A stretch of 64,000 nucleotides of DNA from Sinorhizobium medicae (GCF_007827695.1 NZ_VITA01000021.1:1-64000), one strand, 5' to 3'; numbered from the stretch's first letter, positions 24,734-34,194 are shown. Translations and numbers: made by a program. Notes: a model not told the origin generated them from the letters alone.

Positions 24734-25465
24734 ATGGTCAACCACCGTAGACTGTCAGCGTCGTTAAGGACGCTTCAGGCAGCGAAGCATCGCGCGGACC
24801 TTCAGTCCGCATTGGGCGAACTTTGCGAGCACTACGGCGTGTCGCACATGACAATTCTTGTGGTTTGCAGCGGTGGCAGATCGGGCTCGTACCCCTATTG
24901 TTGCACGACGTATCCGGAACGGTGGACGGAAAAATACGTCGGCAAGTGCTTTTTCGAAATAGACCCGGTGATCGACGTGATTCGGTGGGGGTTCCTCCCG
25001 GTGGACTGGTCCTCTCTCGATCGGCGATCAGAACAGGCCCACCGCTTGTTTAAGGAAGCTCGTTTGTACGATATCGGCCCTCATGGCCTGACGATCCCAA
25101 TCCGGGGTCCTAAAGGCGAACGATGTCTCCTCTCCGTGACGTCGAACCTACCCGGGCGCCATTGGTCACGGCTACGCGCTTCGAGTATTCACGAACTTCA
25201 GATCCTTTCCCACTATCTTCATGAGACCGTGCTTTCTGCCAGCGGTCTGCGAGGGACCGACCGTTATCGGAACCTCTCCAGGCGCGAAAGTCAGTGCTTC
25301 CAGTTGCTTGCAACAGGTCGGATTTCTAAGCAGATAGCAGCGGACCTCGGCATCTCGGAGAACGCCGTGAAATTGTACCTGCGTTCGGCAAGGATGAAGC
25401 TGGGAGCTGCTACAAGTCATCAGGCCGTTGCCCGGGCGAGCTTCCTCGAGTTGATCAAGATCTGA
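24734..25465 (+). CDS. LuxR-family regulator with acyl-homoserine-lactone-type binding domain
   Basis: A 243-residue regulator with an N-terminal autoinducer-binding domain and a C-terminal LuxR HTH. Residues that contact the lactone signal in TraR appear conserved: Trp and Tyr in YPERWTEKYVG, Asp in FEIDPV, Trp in PVDWSSL and Gly in GPHGLTIPIRG. The HTH reads LSRRESQCFQLLATGRISKQIAADLGISENAVKLYL. No LuxI synthase is in the window, so it looks like a solo receptor. The ATG at 24734 has no strong ribosome site; a GTG at 24704 is possible. Its target may be the palindrome 57 bases downstream. Confidence 0.87.
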   Translation: MVNHRRLSASLRTLQAAKHRADLQSALGELCEHYGVSHMTILVVCSGGRSGSYPYCCTTYPERWTEKYVGKCFFEIDPVIDVIRWGFLPVDWSSLDRRSEQAHRLFKEARLYDIGPHGLTIPIRGPKGERCLLSVTSNLPGRHWSRLRASSIHELQILSHYLHETVLSASGLRGTDRYRNLSRRESQCFQLLATGRISKQIAADLGISENAVKLYLRSARMKLGAATSHQAVARASFLELIKI

Positions 25466-25521
25466 GCGCTCGATCGCAGATTCCAGGTCTGTATGTCTCC
25501 ATCGGGCCTTCTCAACAACAT

Positions 25522-25545
25522 CAATCTACCGAATTCGGTAGATTG
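25522..25545. promoter_or_regulatory. Perfect 24-bp palindrome, candidate lux-type box
   Basis: The half-site CAATCTACCGAA is followed immediately by its exact reverse complement, giving a perfect 24-bp dyad with no spacer. It lies between the LuxR gene and the methyltransferase gene, 125 bases before the latter's ATG. Length and lack of spacer fit the 18-20 bp lux/tra boxes bound by LuxR dimers, though the base sequence is not a known box. Confidence 0.6.
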
Positions 25546-25670
25546 GCTGCGCCCTCCCAAGGGTCCACACATGGCACCCACAAACTCACGCACGGAAGAT
25601 GCCGACGCAGCCGAAACACGCTCAATGAACCTGAGGTGAAGCGCCCGCCGGCGTTATTCGGGAGGTGGCT

Positions 25671-26741
25671 ATGGTGGATCGACTAACGATTGAACATTGG
25701 CGAAACGCTCCCAGGCTTACATGCTTGGCCGCGTTCTTCGAAACGACCGCAAGCGGACAGGGTGGAGCGCCGGACCTTGCCCAGCCGCAGCTCGACATGA
25801 GTCTGCTCGACTTCGATCTTGAGGTCTCAGTTTTCTCCGATACGCACCGGCGTCTATGGGGACCCTTCGACAGCCATTATTTCGCGAGCATCCCCTACAG
25901 GCTCGAAGAGGAATGCCGCCTGGGTGCTGCGATACTATCCTTTGCATCGAGGGCCTGGGCACGCAGCGCTTCCCCAACAACAATATACACACTTGGGACG
26001 GGCACCGGTTGCCTTGCGCGCACGCTTGCCACGCTTGGCAATGGTCGCATCGAGGCGCTCTGCTGCAGTCCAACGGCTGCCAACCGCACATCATTCTTTG
26101 CGAAACGGGCAAGCGAGCACGCTCACTTCTTTCACGGCCCGTTCTTCGAATTGGATGACGAACGATACGCGACCGATGACGATCTCCTCCCGTTTCGGGG
26201 CGGATTCGACGTGCTATTAGAGGATACGACGTTTCAGATGTACGACCGTGATCGTTTAAAGCAGCTCGAGTTCGTCGTCCCTCGCATACGGCCTGGCGGT
26301 CTCCTCGTGCAGGTGCAGAAGCTCGCGCATGAAGATCGCGACATCTATGAGGAACGCGAGCGGCAGAAGGACGAGGTTTTCAAGTCCCGGTTCTTCTCGA
26401 CAGGTCACATATCCAAGAAAAAAGATGAAGTCCTCAACACGATGACGGACCTTCAAGTCGATCTGGCGACCACGGTAGCCGCTCTGAGAGCGTTTTTCCG
26501 TTACTCGGTACTGACCTGGAACAGCGGGAACTTCTACACCATCGTCTCATCTAACTCCCGGTCTTCCGTGTTGGAACTGATTTCGCTGATGGTGAAGCCG
26601 GCAATTCCACCAGGCTATTGCCACGAACGCCTGCCAGCCACGATCGTCGATACTGAGGTAGAGGCGTTGGCTCCTGATCTGACGTGGCGCAGCGCGAACA
26701 CAATGGTGCCGCTCGCGCCGAAGCTCGGCATCATGAAATGA
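25671..26741 (+). CDS. Class I SAM-dependent methyltransferase-like protein
   Basis: A 356-residue protein. Motif I of the SAM-binding Rossmann fold is visible in TIYTLGTGTGCLARTLATLGNGRIEALCCSP (about residues 105-135); FDVLLEDTTFQMYDRDRLKQLEFVVPRIRPGGLLVQVQ matches the motif IV to VI region. The C-terminal third is family-specific. The substrate is unknown. GGAGG precedes the ATG at 25671. It ends in an ATGA overlap with the next gene, so the two are co-expressed, probably from the palindrome-bearing promoter. Confidence 0.75.
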   Translation: MVDRLTIEHWRNAPRLTCLAAFFETTASGQGGAPDLAQPQLDMSLLDFDLEVSVFSDTHRRLWGPFDSHYFASIPYRLEEECRLGAAILSFASRAWARSASPTTIYTLGTGTGCLARTLATLGNGRIEALCCSPTAANRTSFFAKRASEHAHFFHGPFFELDDERYATDDDLLPFRGGFDVLLEDTTFQMYDRDRLKQLEFVVPRIRPGGLLVQVQKLAHEDRDIYEERERQKDEVFKSRFFSTGHISKKKDEVLNTMTDLQVDLATTVAALRAFFRYSVLTWNSGNFYTIVSSNSRSSVLELISLMVKPAIPPGYCHERLPATIVDTEVEALAPDLTWRSANTMVPLAPKLGIMK

Positions 26742-28147
26742 CGGCCATCCGAAAGGCCGGCGAGCATTGCAGCACAGCCGACGTGCGCCGCGCGTTGTCT
26801 GCCTTGATGCCGCATCTCACCTCTTATTGGGAGCGCCCCCTTCGGGACTATGCGTCGGTTGCCCACGACGTCAAGAACTTCCATTCCGAGAGTAGCGCGC
26901 GTCGTCATGCAATGGAGCTGCTCTGCCGCTGCGTCAAACGAGCGGCACGCAGGTCCGGTTACGACCATGACGAAGCTCAAAGCGCCAGCCTGCAGTTGAT
27001 GGCGTCGCCGGTGCTGCAGACCGGCCCGCACTGCCTGCTGCTTATCGAACCGGATGCGTTCTACACGCACCTGTTCAGCCTGTTGGGCCTGAACGCCAAT
27101 AGCCGCGAATGGTACATCACCTATCACGCCTCGACCGTCAGTTTCGCGGAAAAGGCAAAGAAGGGTCCCGGATGGCTCTGGCTTGAGGGCGAGCCGCTGA
27201 ACGTCTTCGGCCTGCCTCGAGGCCAGATGGATTCATTCAGCATCTGCGGCTCGAATGGACCCTATCGTTTCGCTTTCTCGAATGCCAAAGGTGATCCAGC
27301 ACCGAATGACTCTGCCGCCTATCTCCTCTCCGAACTGCCTTCCGATGAATTTTCCTCCGCGGCCGACGCAATCAGGGCGGCCAATCAAACTCTCTGGCGC
27401 GGCAACCTCCCCTCCCCGATCAAGCTGCTCCAGCTCGACGATTTCGACATCGCAGACCTGGTCGCCGACCATTTCGACGACGCTGGATCCTGGATGTCGG
27501 CTCGTTTTATCGGAGGCGGCAAGGTTGCTGAGAGCATCCTGGACGCCATGGATCGCCTGAACATTGGGTCGTGGCAGGGTTGGGTACGCAGAACGACCGA
27601 TCTCTTCTGGCGCTTGGAGAAAGGCAGGATTGTTCCGCTCCGCCTCCAGGGCAATACCCTCAGGGCCCGTACCCCGTCCAGTTTCGCCGTGAGCTTCCGG
27701 CCGGACAGGATCGCTGCGGCGCTCCGCCAGCGAGCGATCGTGCCCAGTCTGTATACTGTGTTCCTGGTGCTTTCCATCTTGCCGGGCGTGAGAGCGCTCG
27801 GGGGATGTCGCCAGACCATTTACTACCCCCTCATGCGCTATCTTACAGCGATTGGCCTTGAGCGATCGGGTAATTTCGATCTCTTGTCCGACCTGCGTGG
27901 GGACGACCGACCCGGGCTTTGGGGCCACCGTGTCTTGAAGCCTGCTGACGGCTATCCATTCCAGGACATCGGGTTTTTCGGCGAGGCCCCGCGACCCCTT
28001 TCAGAATACGCCGAAATGCCTTTGGTGAAGTCGAGCGGTGATCTCGCAAGGTTCACCGGGGATCCCATCTGGGCAAACTTGTCGGAGCAAATCGCCAACG
28101 GGGTCATCACTTCAGGGTCAACCGAGTGGCAATTGTCTGGTTCGTGA
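26738..28147 (+). CDS. Hypothetical protein, coupled to the methyltransferase
   Basis: A 469-residue protein that I do not recognise. It starts with the ATGA overlap at 26738. No signal peptide or membrane segment is convincing, although PSLYTVFLVLSILPGVRAL is hydrophobic. Notable strings are YWERPLRDYASVAHDVKNF, CLLLIEPDAFYTHLFSLLGL, WLWLEGEPLNVFGLPRG, GGCRQTIYYPLMRYL and a Trp-rich middle. The organisation suggests an enzyme that works with the methyltransferase, possibly on a metabolite made in response to the LuxR signal. No function is claimed. Confidence 0.7.
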   Translation: MTAIRKAGEHCSTADVRRALSALMPHLTSYWERPLRDYASVAHDVKNFHSESSARRHAMELLCRCVKRAARRSGYDHDEAQSASLQLMASPVLQTGPHCLLLIEPDAFYTHLFSLLGLNANSREWYITYHASTVSFAEKAKKGPGWLWLEGEPLNVFGLPRGQMDSFSICGSNGPYRFAFSNAKGDPAPNDSAAYLLSELPSDEFSSAADAIRAANQTLWRGNLPSPIKLLQLDDFDIADLVADHFDDAGSWMSARFIGGGKVAESILDAMDRLNIGSWQGWVRRTTDLFWRLEKGRIVPLRLQGNTLRARTPSSFAVSFRPDRIAAALRQRAIVPSLYTVFLVLSILPGVRALGGCRQTIYYPLMRYLTAIGLERSGNFDLLSDLRGDDRPGLWGHRVLKPADGYPFQDIGFFGEAPRPLSEYAEMPLVKSSGDLARFTGDPIWANLSEQIANGVITSGSTEWQLSGS

Positions 28148-28257
28148 TCGAGGAAGGATGCTGAGCAGCTTCGATGCTGGGCGTCGTCGTACCATTTGAT
28201 CAGAGGGTGGCAGCACACGGTGTTTTCAGCGCAGCCTGGGAACTGGTGGAGGTCGAT

Positions 28258-28776
28258 GTGTCGATTGAAGAAGGGTCGATAATCAGGCGGTTATCAGTCG
28301 ATGACATCGACGTTTTTCGCCGCATACGTCTGGAGGCGCTTTCACACGAACCCTTTTCGTTTGCGAGCGTATTTGGTGATTGGGTCCATCTCTCCGACCG
28401 CGAATGGCGCCAGCATCTGGATCAGCCAGTGTTTGTCGCGTTCCTGAGTGGGCAGCCCGTTGGCATGATGGGGCTCAGGTTTGAGCGTGCGAGGAAGATG
28501 GCGCATCGCACGAGGCTTGTCAGCGTCTATGTGCGGAAAGACAATCGAAGGACCGGGATCGCGGCAAAGCTTTTGCATGACGTTACGGAGCATGCACGAG
28601 ACCGCGGAGTTCTGCAGGTGGAGCTTGCGGTGAGTGCGGACAATTCGGCCGCGATACGGTTCTATCAACGCCACGGTTTCGTAGAGGTTGGCCGCATCCC
28701 AAACGGCTTCCTGGGCCACGGCACCGAGAACGACGAGTTGATCATGGTACTGCGCTTGGCTCGCGAGAGGGGATGA
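28258..28776 (+). CDS. GNAT N-acetyltransferase
   Basis: A GNAT-fold acetyltransferase of about 172 residues. The acetyl-CoA loop is TRLVSVYVRKDNRRTGIAAKLLHDVTEHARDRG (the RxxGxA-type P-loop), followed by LAVSADNSAAIRFYQRHGFVEVGRIP, both standard. The GTG at 28258 is preferred because GGAGG lies five bases upstream; an upstream start at 28174 would add an unconserved extension. The substrate is unknown; it resembles RimI/phosphinothricin-type enzymes. It follows the unknown protein by 110 bases and may or may not be co-transcribed. Confidence 0.8.
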   Translation: MSIEEGSIIRRLSVDDIDVFRRIRLEALSHEPFSFASVFGDWVHLSDREWRQHLDQPVFVAFLSGQPVGMMGLRFERARKMAHRTRLVSVYVRKDNRRTGIAAKLLHDVTEHARDRGVLQVELAVSADNSAAIRFYQRHGFVEVGRIPNGFLGHGTENDELIMVLRLARERG

Positions 28777-29019
28777 GCTTCGAGCAGAAGAATGCCCGCA
28801 TGCTGGGACGCACTGAGCAGTAATCGGTTACCGCGTCCTGGTCGAAGGACCAAGGTTGCCGGCGGTTTCTGCGCCTATTGTGGGCTTCCATATTGCCACG
28901 TGCAGCAGCTCACGAGGTCGTTCCAATCGATGCATGCGGCGACATGCTAATACACAGGCTGCGCTACCAGCTACTTTCCGAAGATACTCTCCGCCGGAGC
29001 AAGTTGCCGTCATGGAAAC

Positions 29020-29430
29020 TTACGAGGGGGAAATCGGCATGCTCGAGGCCATAAGCACTTCCACGGCCTTCCCAACAATATCCTGCTGCATGGCGGGCTT
29101 TACCATGACGACGGCGCCGTTGCTTTTCTTTCGCATCTCGTCGGGTAGGGTTTGGCCACTATAGAAGAAGAATGGAATGCCCCGCTCGTTGAGGAGATCG
29201 ATGACTCTCTCGGTGGTTGCCGTTCCCAAGCGAATGTCGAGCACCGCGAGCGCAAGCGCTTCATTCTTCGCTGCCACCAATGCGGTCTCAAGGGTCCCGC
29301 ACGGTCCCACCACCTGAGCTCCAACATCGACAAATGCTGCTTCCAAATCGAGAGCGATCCAAACCTCATCCTCGACGACCAAGACTCTGAGGCCCTCAAG
29401 AAACCTGCCATCGTCACTTTTCCCCACCAT
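29020..29430 (-). CDS. Single-domain response regulator
   Basis: A 136-residue receiver domain: LRVLVVEDEVWIALDLE (acidic pocket), LALAVLDIRLGT with phosphoacceptor Asp65, FFFYSGQT and the conserved Lys in VMVKPA. There is no output domain. It starts inside the last codons of the kinase gene (stop at 29414), so it is translationally coupled and is the likely phosphorylation target of that HWE kinase. The ATG at 29430 is favoured because the receiver fold begins soon after it. Confidence 0.88.
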   Translation of the reverse strand: MVGKSDDGRFLEGLRVLVVEDEVWIALDLEAAFVDVGAQVVGPCGTLETALVAAKNEALALAVLDIRLGTATTERVIDLLNERGIPFFFYSGQTLPDEMRKKSNGAVVMVKPAMQQDIVGKAVEVLMASSMPISPS

Positions 29431-32400
29431 CTGGCCGGATCTCCGGAAGCTCGATGTCGATCGTGCAGACGACGCCATCCGGTTGGAAATCGCGATGAAC
29501 CGTAGATCCTGGCAAACTCTTCTCGATCAGAACGCCGCCGAAACCCTGCTCGCTCGGCGGCTCGACCGGCGGGCCACCGCGTTCTTGCCAGATAACCCCG
29601 AGGCTTCGGCCGTTGTTCCCGAGTTTCCAACTGAGCTTGATCTGTCCGTTTCCTGTAGAAAATGCGCCGTATTTCGCGGCATTGGTCGCGAGCTCGTGGA
29701 GCACGAGACCGAACGGCGTAGCGAGGTCCGGCGGCAACGTCACTGGCTCGCCCTCGATCTGCAGCCGGCGCCGATCGCTGGCGGCGTAGGCATCGAGTTG
29801 CCGTCGCGCGAGTTCGTTGAGCTCAGCGCCGCTCCATTCAGAGTCGACAAGCAGCTTGTGGGCGCTCGCAAGCGCTGCGAGGCGCCCTTCAAAGCGCTCG
29901 ACGAAGTCCTCGCTCGATCGGGTTGTGCGGAGAGTCTGTCGCGCCAGCGACTGGACGACAGCGAGCGTGTTCTTCACGCGATGGCTTAGCTCGTTCAGCA
30001 AGAGCTGCCCGCGCCGCTCCCAGCGCTTGCGGTCGGTAATGTCGCGGGTGCTTTCCAGCACAAGGCGGCGCTCGCCAAACGGCACGAGCTCTATTTGGCT
30101 CTCTACCGTCAGCACGCGACCGTCCTTCGTGGTATGGTTCAGTTCGCCGCTCCAACGGCCCTTTTGGCTGAGTGTTCGCCTGAGCTTGTCAAAGGACGAG
30201 CCGGGAACGCCGGTCTTGAGCAGTTCTTCCTTGCGTCTTCCGAGCGCCTCCTCACGCGAATAACCATAGAGTTCCTCGCTGCCGCGATTCCACTGCATTA
30301 CGCCATCGTCAAAGTCCCACACGAATATCGGTGAGCGCGAAAGCTCGACAAGCCGCATTTCCTGCTCAAGGCGTTGCCCGCTCTCCTTCGCCGCCTCTTC
30401 GGCATGGCGCCGCTCGCTGATGTCGACGAACGTGACCACAACGCCGTCTATCTTGTCTTCGATTGTTCGGTAGGGGCGCATCCGCACCAGATACCAGCCG
30501 TCGTTGCGGCCCTTCACCTCGTGTTCGACTGGCTTGAGTGTCTCCAGCACCGCCCGCGCGTCATCAGAAAGTCTCTTATATTGGAGGCGATGCGTGAAAT
30601 CAGTGATCGGCCGGCCTTCGTCGTTCGAAGTGACGTTAAATATTTCCGTCAAACGCGGGGTAAACCGCTTGATACGCAGGGAGGGGTCAAGGAAAAGCGT
30701 CGCGATGTCGGTCGCGGCCATCAAGTTCTGTAGGTCGCTGTTAGCGCGCGATATGCTTTCCAGCTTCAGCTTGAGCTCATTGTTGACAGTTTGCAGCTCC
30801 TCGTTGATGGATTGTAGCTCTTCCTTGCTCGTTTCCAGTTCCTCGGCCGTCGAACGGTATTCCTCGTTCATCGACTGCAGCTCTTCGTTGGCAGCCCGCA
30901 ACTCCTCAGTAGCAGTGTCCGACTCCTCGCTCGTCAGGCGAAGCCGGTTTTGCGCGAGCTGCAATTCCTCCTGCAATCGGCGGATCGCCTCGTCAATCGT
31001 CGGGCGCCCGTCAAGCGTATCGAGCACGACCTCCTGGGTCTTGTCGATGGCTTCACCTTCGATAAAGAGCACAAGAGCATGCCTCGTACGCTCCGTCCCC
31101 CGGACCACAGGCTTCACTTGCAGGTAGACCCGGTGCGGCTGCCCATCGAGGTCAGCAAGAATGGGCATGCTCAACGTGGGTTCATTCCGCCCAAAGGCCC
31201 GGTGCAGCGCTGCTCTTAGATCGAAGCGAAATTCCTCACGCACGAGATCCGTGGCGGCGGTACTAACAGGGCCTCCCGACGGCTTGAGAAACCGTCCGGC
31301 ATTTTCCGAAAGATGAATTGCGTGGTGGCTTTCATCAACCAGCATGCTTGGAGGCGCGATTTTCTCGAGCATCTGGCGGTGTACCGCTGCGTCGCTGCCG
31401 TGCCCTGCCGGCGGCGTCCGAATAATGGTCGATTTCATTTCCGGCTTATGTGGCCCAAGCAGCGCCGGCAGCACCATGGGTCGAGCACCGGCGCCCGCTA
31501 GTGCCCTGTAGATACGCGCCTCGCGATCCACAGGGCGGAAGAGTCCGGGGCAGTCAGCACTTTCCGACGATCCGAGGAAGAGGAAACCACCTGCGTTGAG
31601 CGCGTAATGAAACGTGTTGCACACCTGCTGCTGCAGCTGCCGATCGAGGTAGATCAGCAGGTTTCGGCAGGAAATCATGTCGAGATGGGAGAAGGGCGGG
31701 TCTCTAAGTAGACTGTGGCTGGCAAACAGAACCGCGTCTCGCAAATCGCGGCGCACTCGATAATGATCTCCCTCACGCTGGAAGAAACGGCGAAGTCGTT
31801 CCTCCGAGAGATCGCCTTCGACCGTCGACGGGTATCGTCCCTCGCGCGCGATGCGAAGTGCCTGTTCGTCGAGGTCCGAGCCGAAGACCTGGATTTCCGG
31901 CGAGAGGTCGCGGCGTGCCGCCTCCTCGAGCAGAAGGATGCCAATTGTGTAGGCCTCCTCACCGGTAGCGCAGCCCGGAACCCAAACCCTGATCTTGTCG
32001 GCAACTTCTTTTCCGTCAAACAGGTGTGGGATGACTCTTTCGGCCAGTACCTCGAAAGCCGAAGGATCGCGAAAGAACGTTGTAACCGAAATCAAAAAGT
32101 CGCTGAACAGCGCCTGAGCTTCCTCTGGATTCTCGCGCAGGTAGTTGTAGTAGTCCGCAAAGGTCTCCCTCCTGGCAACCTGCGCTCGCCGTCCGATACG
32201 CCGCAAAATCGTAGCCCGCTTGTATTGGGAGAAATCGTGTCCGGTTCGGCCGCGCACATGGGCCACAATTCGCCCGATCATCTCATCATCGTTTACGCGG
32301 AACTGGTGGGACGGAAGCTGATCACGGCGGGCGAGCAACTCAGCCACCCGATGAGGAAGCTCTCGGATAGGCAGCACGAAGTCTGCAACCTCAGTGGCGA

Positions 32401-32902
32401 TGGCGTTGCGCGGCATGGAGGCATATTCTGCCTCATCGGGATCCTGGACGAGCACGATTCCGTCCGCCTCCTTGATAGCCTTGACCCCAATCGCACCGTC
32501 CGCCCCGGCACCAGTGAGAATAATCGCAAATTCGCTCCGATGCTCCTCGGCAAGCGATCGAAAGAAAAAATCAATGGGCGCGCGGAGGGCATGCGGCTCT
32601 TCGAAGGGGAGCGCGGCTATCGTACCGTCGGCAATCTTAAGCCGACGGTTTGGCGCGATGACGTAAACGTGGTTGCTTTCAAGACGCGCCTGGTCCTCGA
32701 CCTGCGTAACCGGCATGCGCGTCCGTGCCGCCAAAATGTTCGCAAGCTCGCTTCTGGCGTGCGGATCGAGATGGACAATGACGACGAAAGTCGCGCCAGT
32801 GTCAATCGGCATAAGATCAAAAAAGGTCTGAAGTGCCTGGACGCCCCCGGCGGAAGCCCCAATCGCGACAATCGGAGGATCAGCTTTTTGAACCATGGCC
32901 AA
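29414..32902 (-). CDS. CheB-CheR-PAS-HWE histidine kinase fusion
   Basis: A 1162-residue soluble signalling protein. Residues 10-190 are a CheB methylesterase with Ser17 (GASAGG), His44 (VHLDP) and Asp135 (GAGADGA). Residues 210-480 are a CheR methyltransferase with VPGCATGEEAYTIG and ISCRNLLIYLD. A long coiled coil (EELRAANEELQSMNEEY and following) leads to PAS domains, then an HWE kinase with LNELSHRVKNTLAVVQSLARQ and the W-x-E of VIWQERGG. Such fusions may integrate methylation chemistry with phosphorelay, but receptor substrates are not evident nearby. It is coupled to the response regulator downstream. Confidence 0.9.
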   Translation of the reverse strand: MAMVQKADPPIVAIGASAGGVQALQTFFDLMPIDTGATFVVIVHLDPHARSELANILAARTRMPVTQVEDQARLESNHVYVIAPNRRLKIADGTIAALPFEEPHALRAPIDFFFRSLAEEHRSEFAIILTGAGADGAIGVKAIKEADGIVLVQDPDEAEYASMPRNAIATEVADFVLPIRELPHRVAELLARRDQLPSHQFRVNDDEMIGRIVAHVRGRTGHDFSQYKRATILRRIGRRAQVARRETFADYYNYLRENPEEAQALFSDFLISVTTFFRDPSAFEVLAERVIPHLFDGKEVADKIRVWVPGCATGEEAYTIGILLLEEAARRDLSPEIQVFGSDLDEQALRIAREGRYPSTVEGDLSEERLRRFFQREGDHYRVRRDLRDAVLFASHSLLRDPPFSHLDMISCRNLLIYLDRQLQQQVCNTFHYALNAGGFLFLGSSESADCPGLFRPVDREARIYRALAGAGARPMVLPALLGPHKPEMKSTIIRTPPAGHGSDAAVHRQMLEKIAPPSMLVDESHHAIHLSENAGRFLKPSGGPVSTAATDLVREEFRFDLRAALHRAFGRNEPTLSMPILADLDGQPHRVYLQVKPVVRGTERTRHALVLFIEGEAIDKTQEVVLDTLDGRPTIDEAIRRLQEELQLAQNRLRLTSEESDTATEELRAANEELQSMNEEYRSTAEELETSKEELQSINEELQTVNNELKLKLESISRANSDLQNLMAATDIATLFLDPSLRIKRFTPRLTEIFNVTSNDEGRPITDFTHRLQYKRLSDDARAVLETLKPVEHEVKGRNDGWYLVRMRPYRTIEDKIDGVVVTFVDISERRHAEEAAKESGQRLEQEMRLVELSRSPIFVWDFDDGVMQWNRGSEELYGYSREEALGRRKEELLKTGVPGSSFDKLRRTLSQKGRWSGELNHTTKDGRVLTVESQIELVPFGERRLVLESTRDITDRKRWERRGQLLLNELSHRVKNTLAVVQSLARQTLRTTRSSEDFVERFEGRLAALASAHKLLVDSEWSGAELNELARRQLDAYAASDRRRLQIEGEPVTLPPDLATPFGLVLHELATNAAKYGAFSTGNGQIKLSWKLGNNGRSLGVIWQERGGPPVEPPSEQGFGGVLIEKSLPGSTVHRDFQPDGVVCTIDIELPEIRPDGGEK

Positions 32903-33094
32903 GTTCCCCGGAACATCGCAGAACGCACCGCCTGCCCGACTGCGGCGTCTGCCGGAATTATCAAGACCACTTCAAAGCCGGGACTCGGCCACCATTTTAC
33001 GCTTTCTGCACGATCCTCATATATCAGCTGTAATATTGGCGCGGATAGTGTCGGCTGGGAAAATCTTCTCCCCGACTAAGATTTACGCGCGGTC

Positions 33095-33118
33095 GAACTT
33101 ATCCTTTCGCCGGGCGTT
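33095..33118 (+). promoter_or_regulatory. Weak EcfG-type promoter candidate for cheB-like gene
   Basis: GAAC (33095-33098), 16 bases, then CGTT (33115-33118) resembles the alphaproteobacterial general-stress promoter GGAAC-N16/17-CGTT with a missing first G. It lies 20 bases before the preferred start at 33139. This is a weak match. Confidence 0.25.
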
Positions 33119-33138
33119 TTTGACCGATGGAGCACGCG

Positions 33139-34194
33139 ATGCGAGACGTCATAGCCATAGGAGGTTCGCTCGGCGCGGTGGCAGCTTTGAAGCACCTGCT
33201 TGGCAAACTTCCGGGCGACTTCGCCGCCGCTGTATTCGTCGTCATACATGTCGGCGCAGGCGGCAATGACCTACTCGCAGATATATTCGATGCGCATGCC
33301 GAAATTCCAGTCACCACCGCTGTCGACGGGGAGCACGTCGAACCTGGACACGTCTATGTTGCGCCCGCGGACCACCATCTCCTCGTCATCGACGGTATCA
33401 TCAGGCTTGGCCGAGGACCCCGCGAGAACCTGGCCCGACCGGCGGTCGACCCTCTCTTTCGATCGGTCGGTTTGAACTACGGACCGCGCGCCATCGCGGT
33501 CGTACTCACGGGGATGTTGAATGACGGGGCCGCCGGCCTTGCCGATGTCAAGCGGTGCGGTGGACTGACCGTCGTCCAGAACCCTAGCGACGCAGTTGCA
33601 CCGGACATGCCGATGGGGGCCCTGAGGGCAAGCGACGTCGATCATCGCGCGCCCCTCGACGGTCTCGCCGCACTCCTCATCGAGCTCACCCACGAAGAGG
33701 CCGGTCCGCCAATTCCCGTCCCGACCGACATCAAGCTCGAGGTCGATATCGCGCTCGGCCGGCAGATCGGTTCCGAGAAAATGCTAAACATCGCGGACCC
33801 GGTTCCGATCTCGTGCCCCGCCTGCGGCGGCGTGCTTTCGCAGATCAAGAGTTGGCCGCCGCTGCGGTTTCGGTGTCAAGTCGGGCATGCCTATACGTCC
33901 GAGGCTTTGGTTGCGGAGTCGGAGGGCGCCGTCGACGAGGCGCTGAGAGTTGCCCTTCGTATAATCGAGGAGAGGGTGACTCTCAGCGAAAAAATGGCAG
34001 ACGATGCAGATCATAGCGGTTTCGCCGCCGCCGCCGCCGCATACAGAAGGCGGGCCGATGAGGGACGGGAGCACGCGGAGACACTTCGCTACGCCATAAT
34101 CGGCGTTGCCTCGGAGGCAACTGCAGGCGAATTGGAGCACGACGGTAGGGCCGCCGCCAAAAATCCGGGTCACATCGACCCGGAATCATCTTGA
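33139..34194 (+). CDS. CheB-type protein-glutamate methylesterase
   Basis: A CheB catalytic domain without the usual receiver: IAIGGSLGAVAALKHLL (catalytic Ser), VFVVIHVGAGGND (catalytic His), AVVLTGMLNDGAAGL (catalytic Asp). A C-terminal extension has CPACGGVLSQI...FRCQVGHAYT, a possible zinc-binding module seen in stand-alone CheB proteins of rhizobia, followed by an alpha-helical tail. The ATG at 33139 is chosen over 33127 because GGAG lies six bases upstream. It is divergent from the CheB-CheR kinase, so both may belong to one signalling module. Confidence 0.85.
   Translation: MRDVIAIGGSLGAVAALKHLLGKLPGDFAAAVFVVIHVGAGGNDLLADIFDAHAEIPVTTAVDGEHVEPGHVYVAPADHHLLVIDGIIRLGRGPRENLARPAVDPLFRSVGLNYGPRAIAVVLTGMLNDGAAGLADVKRCGGLTVVQNPSDAVAPDMPMGALRASDVDHRAPLDGLAALLIELTHEEAGPPIPVPTDIKLEVDIALGRQIGSEKMLNIADPVPISCPACGGVLSQIKSWPPLRFRCQVGHAYTSEALVAESEGAVDEALRVALRIIEERVTLSEKMADDADHSGFAAAAAAYRRRADEGREHAETLRYAIIGVASEATAGELEHDGRAAAKNPGHIDPESS

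Noticed and set aside
31715-33079. Plus-strand frame of 454 codons
   Set aside because: It is antisense to the CheB-CheR part of the kinase fusion; composition and lack of motifs mark it as a shadow.
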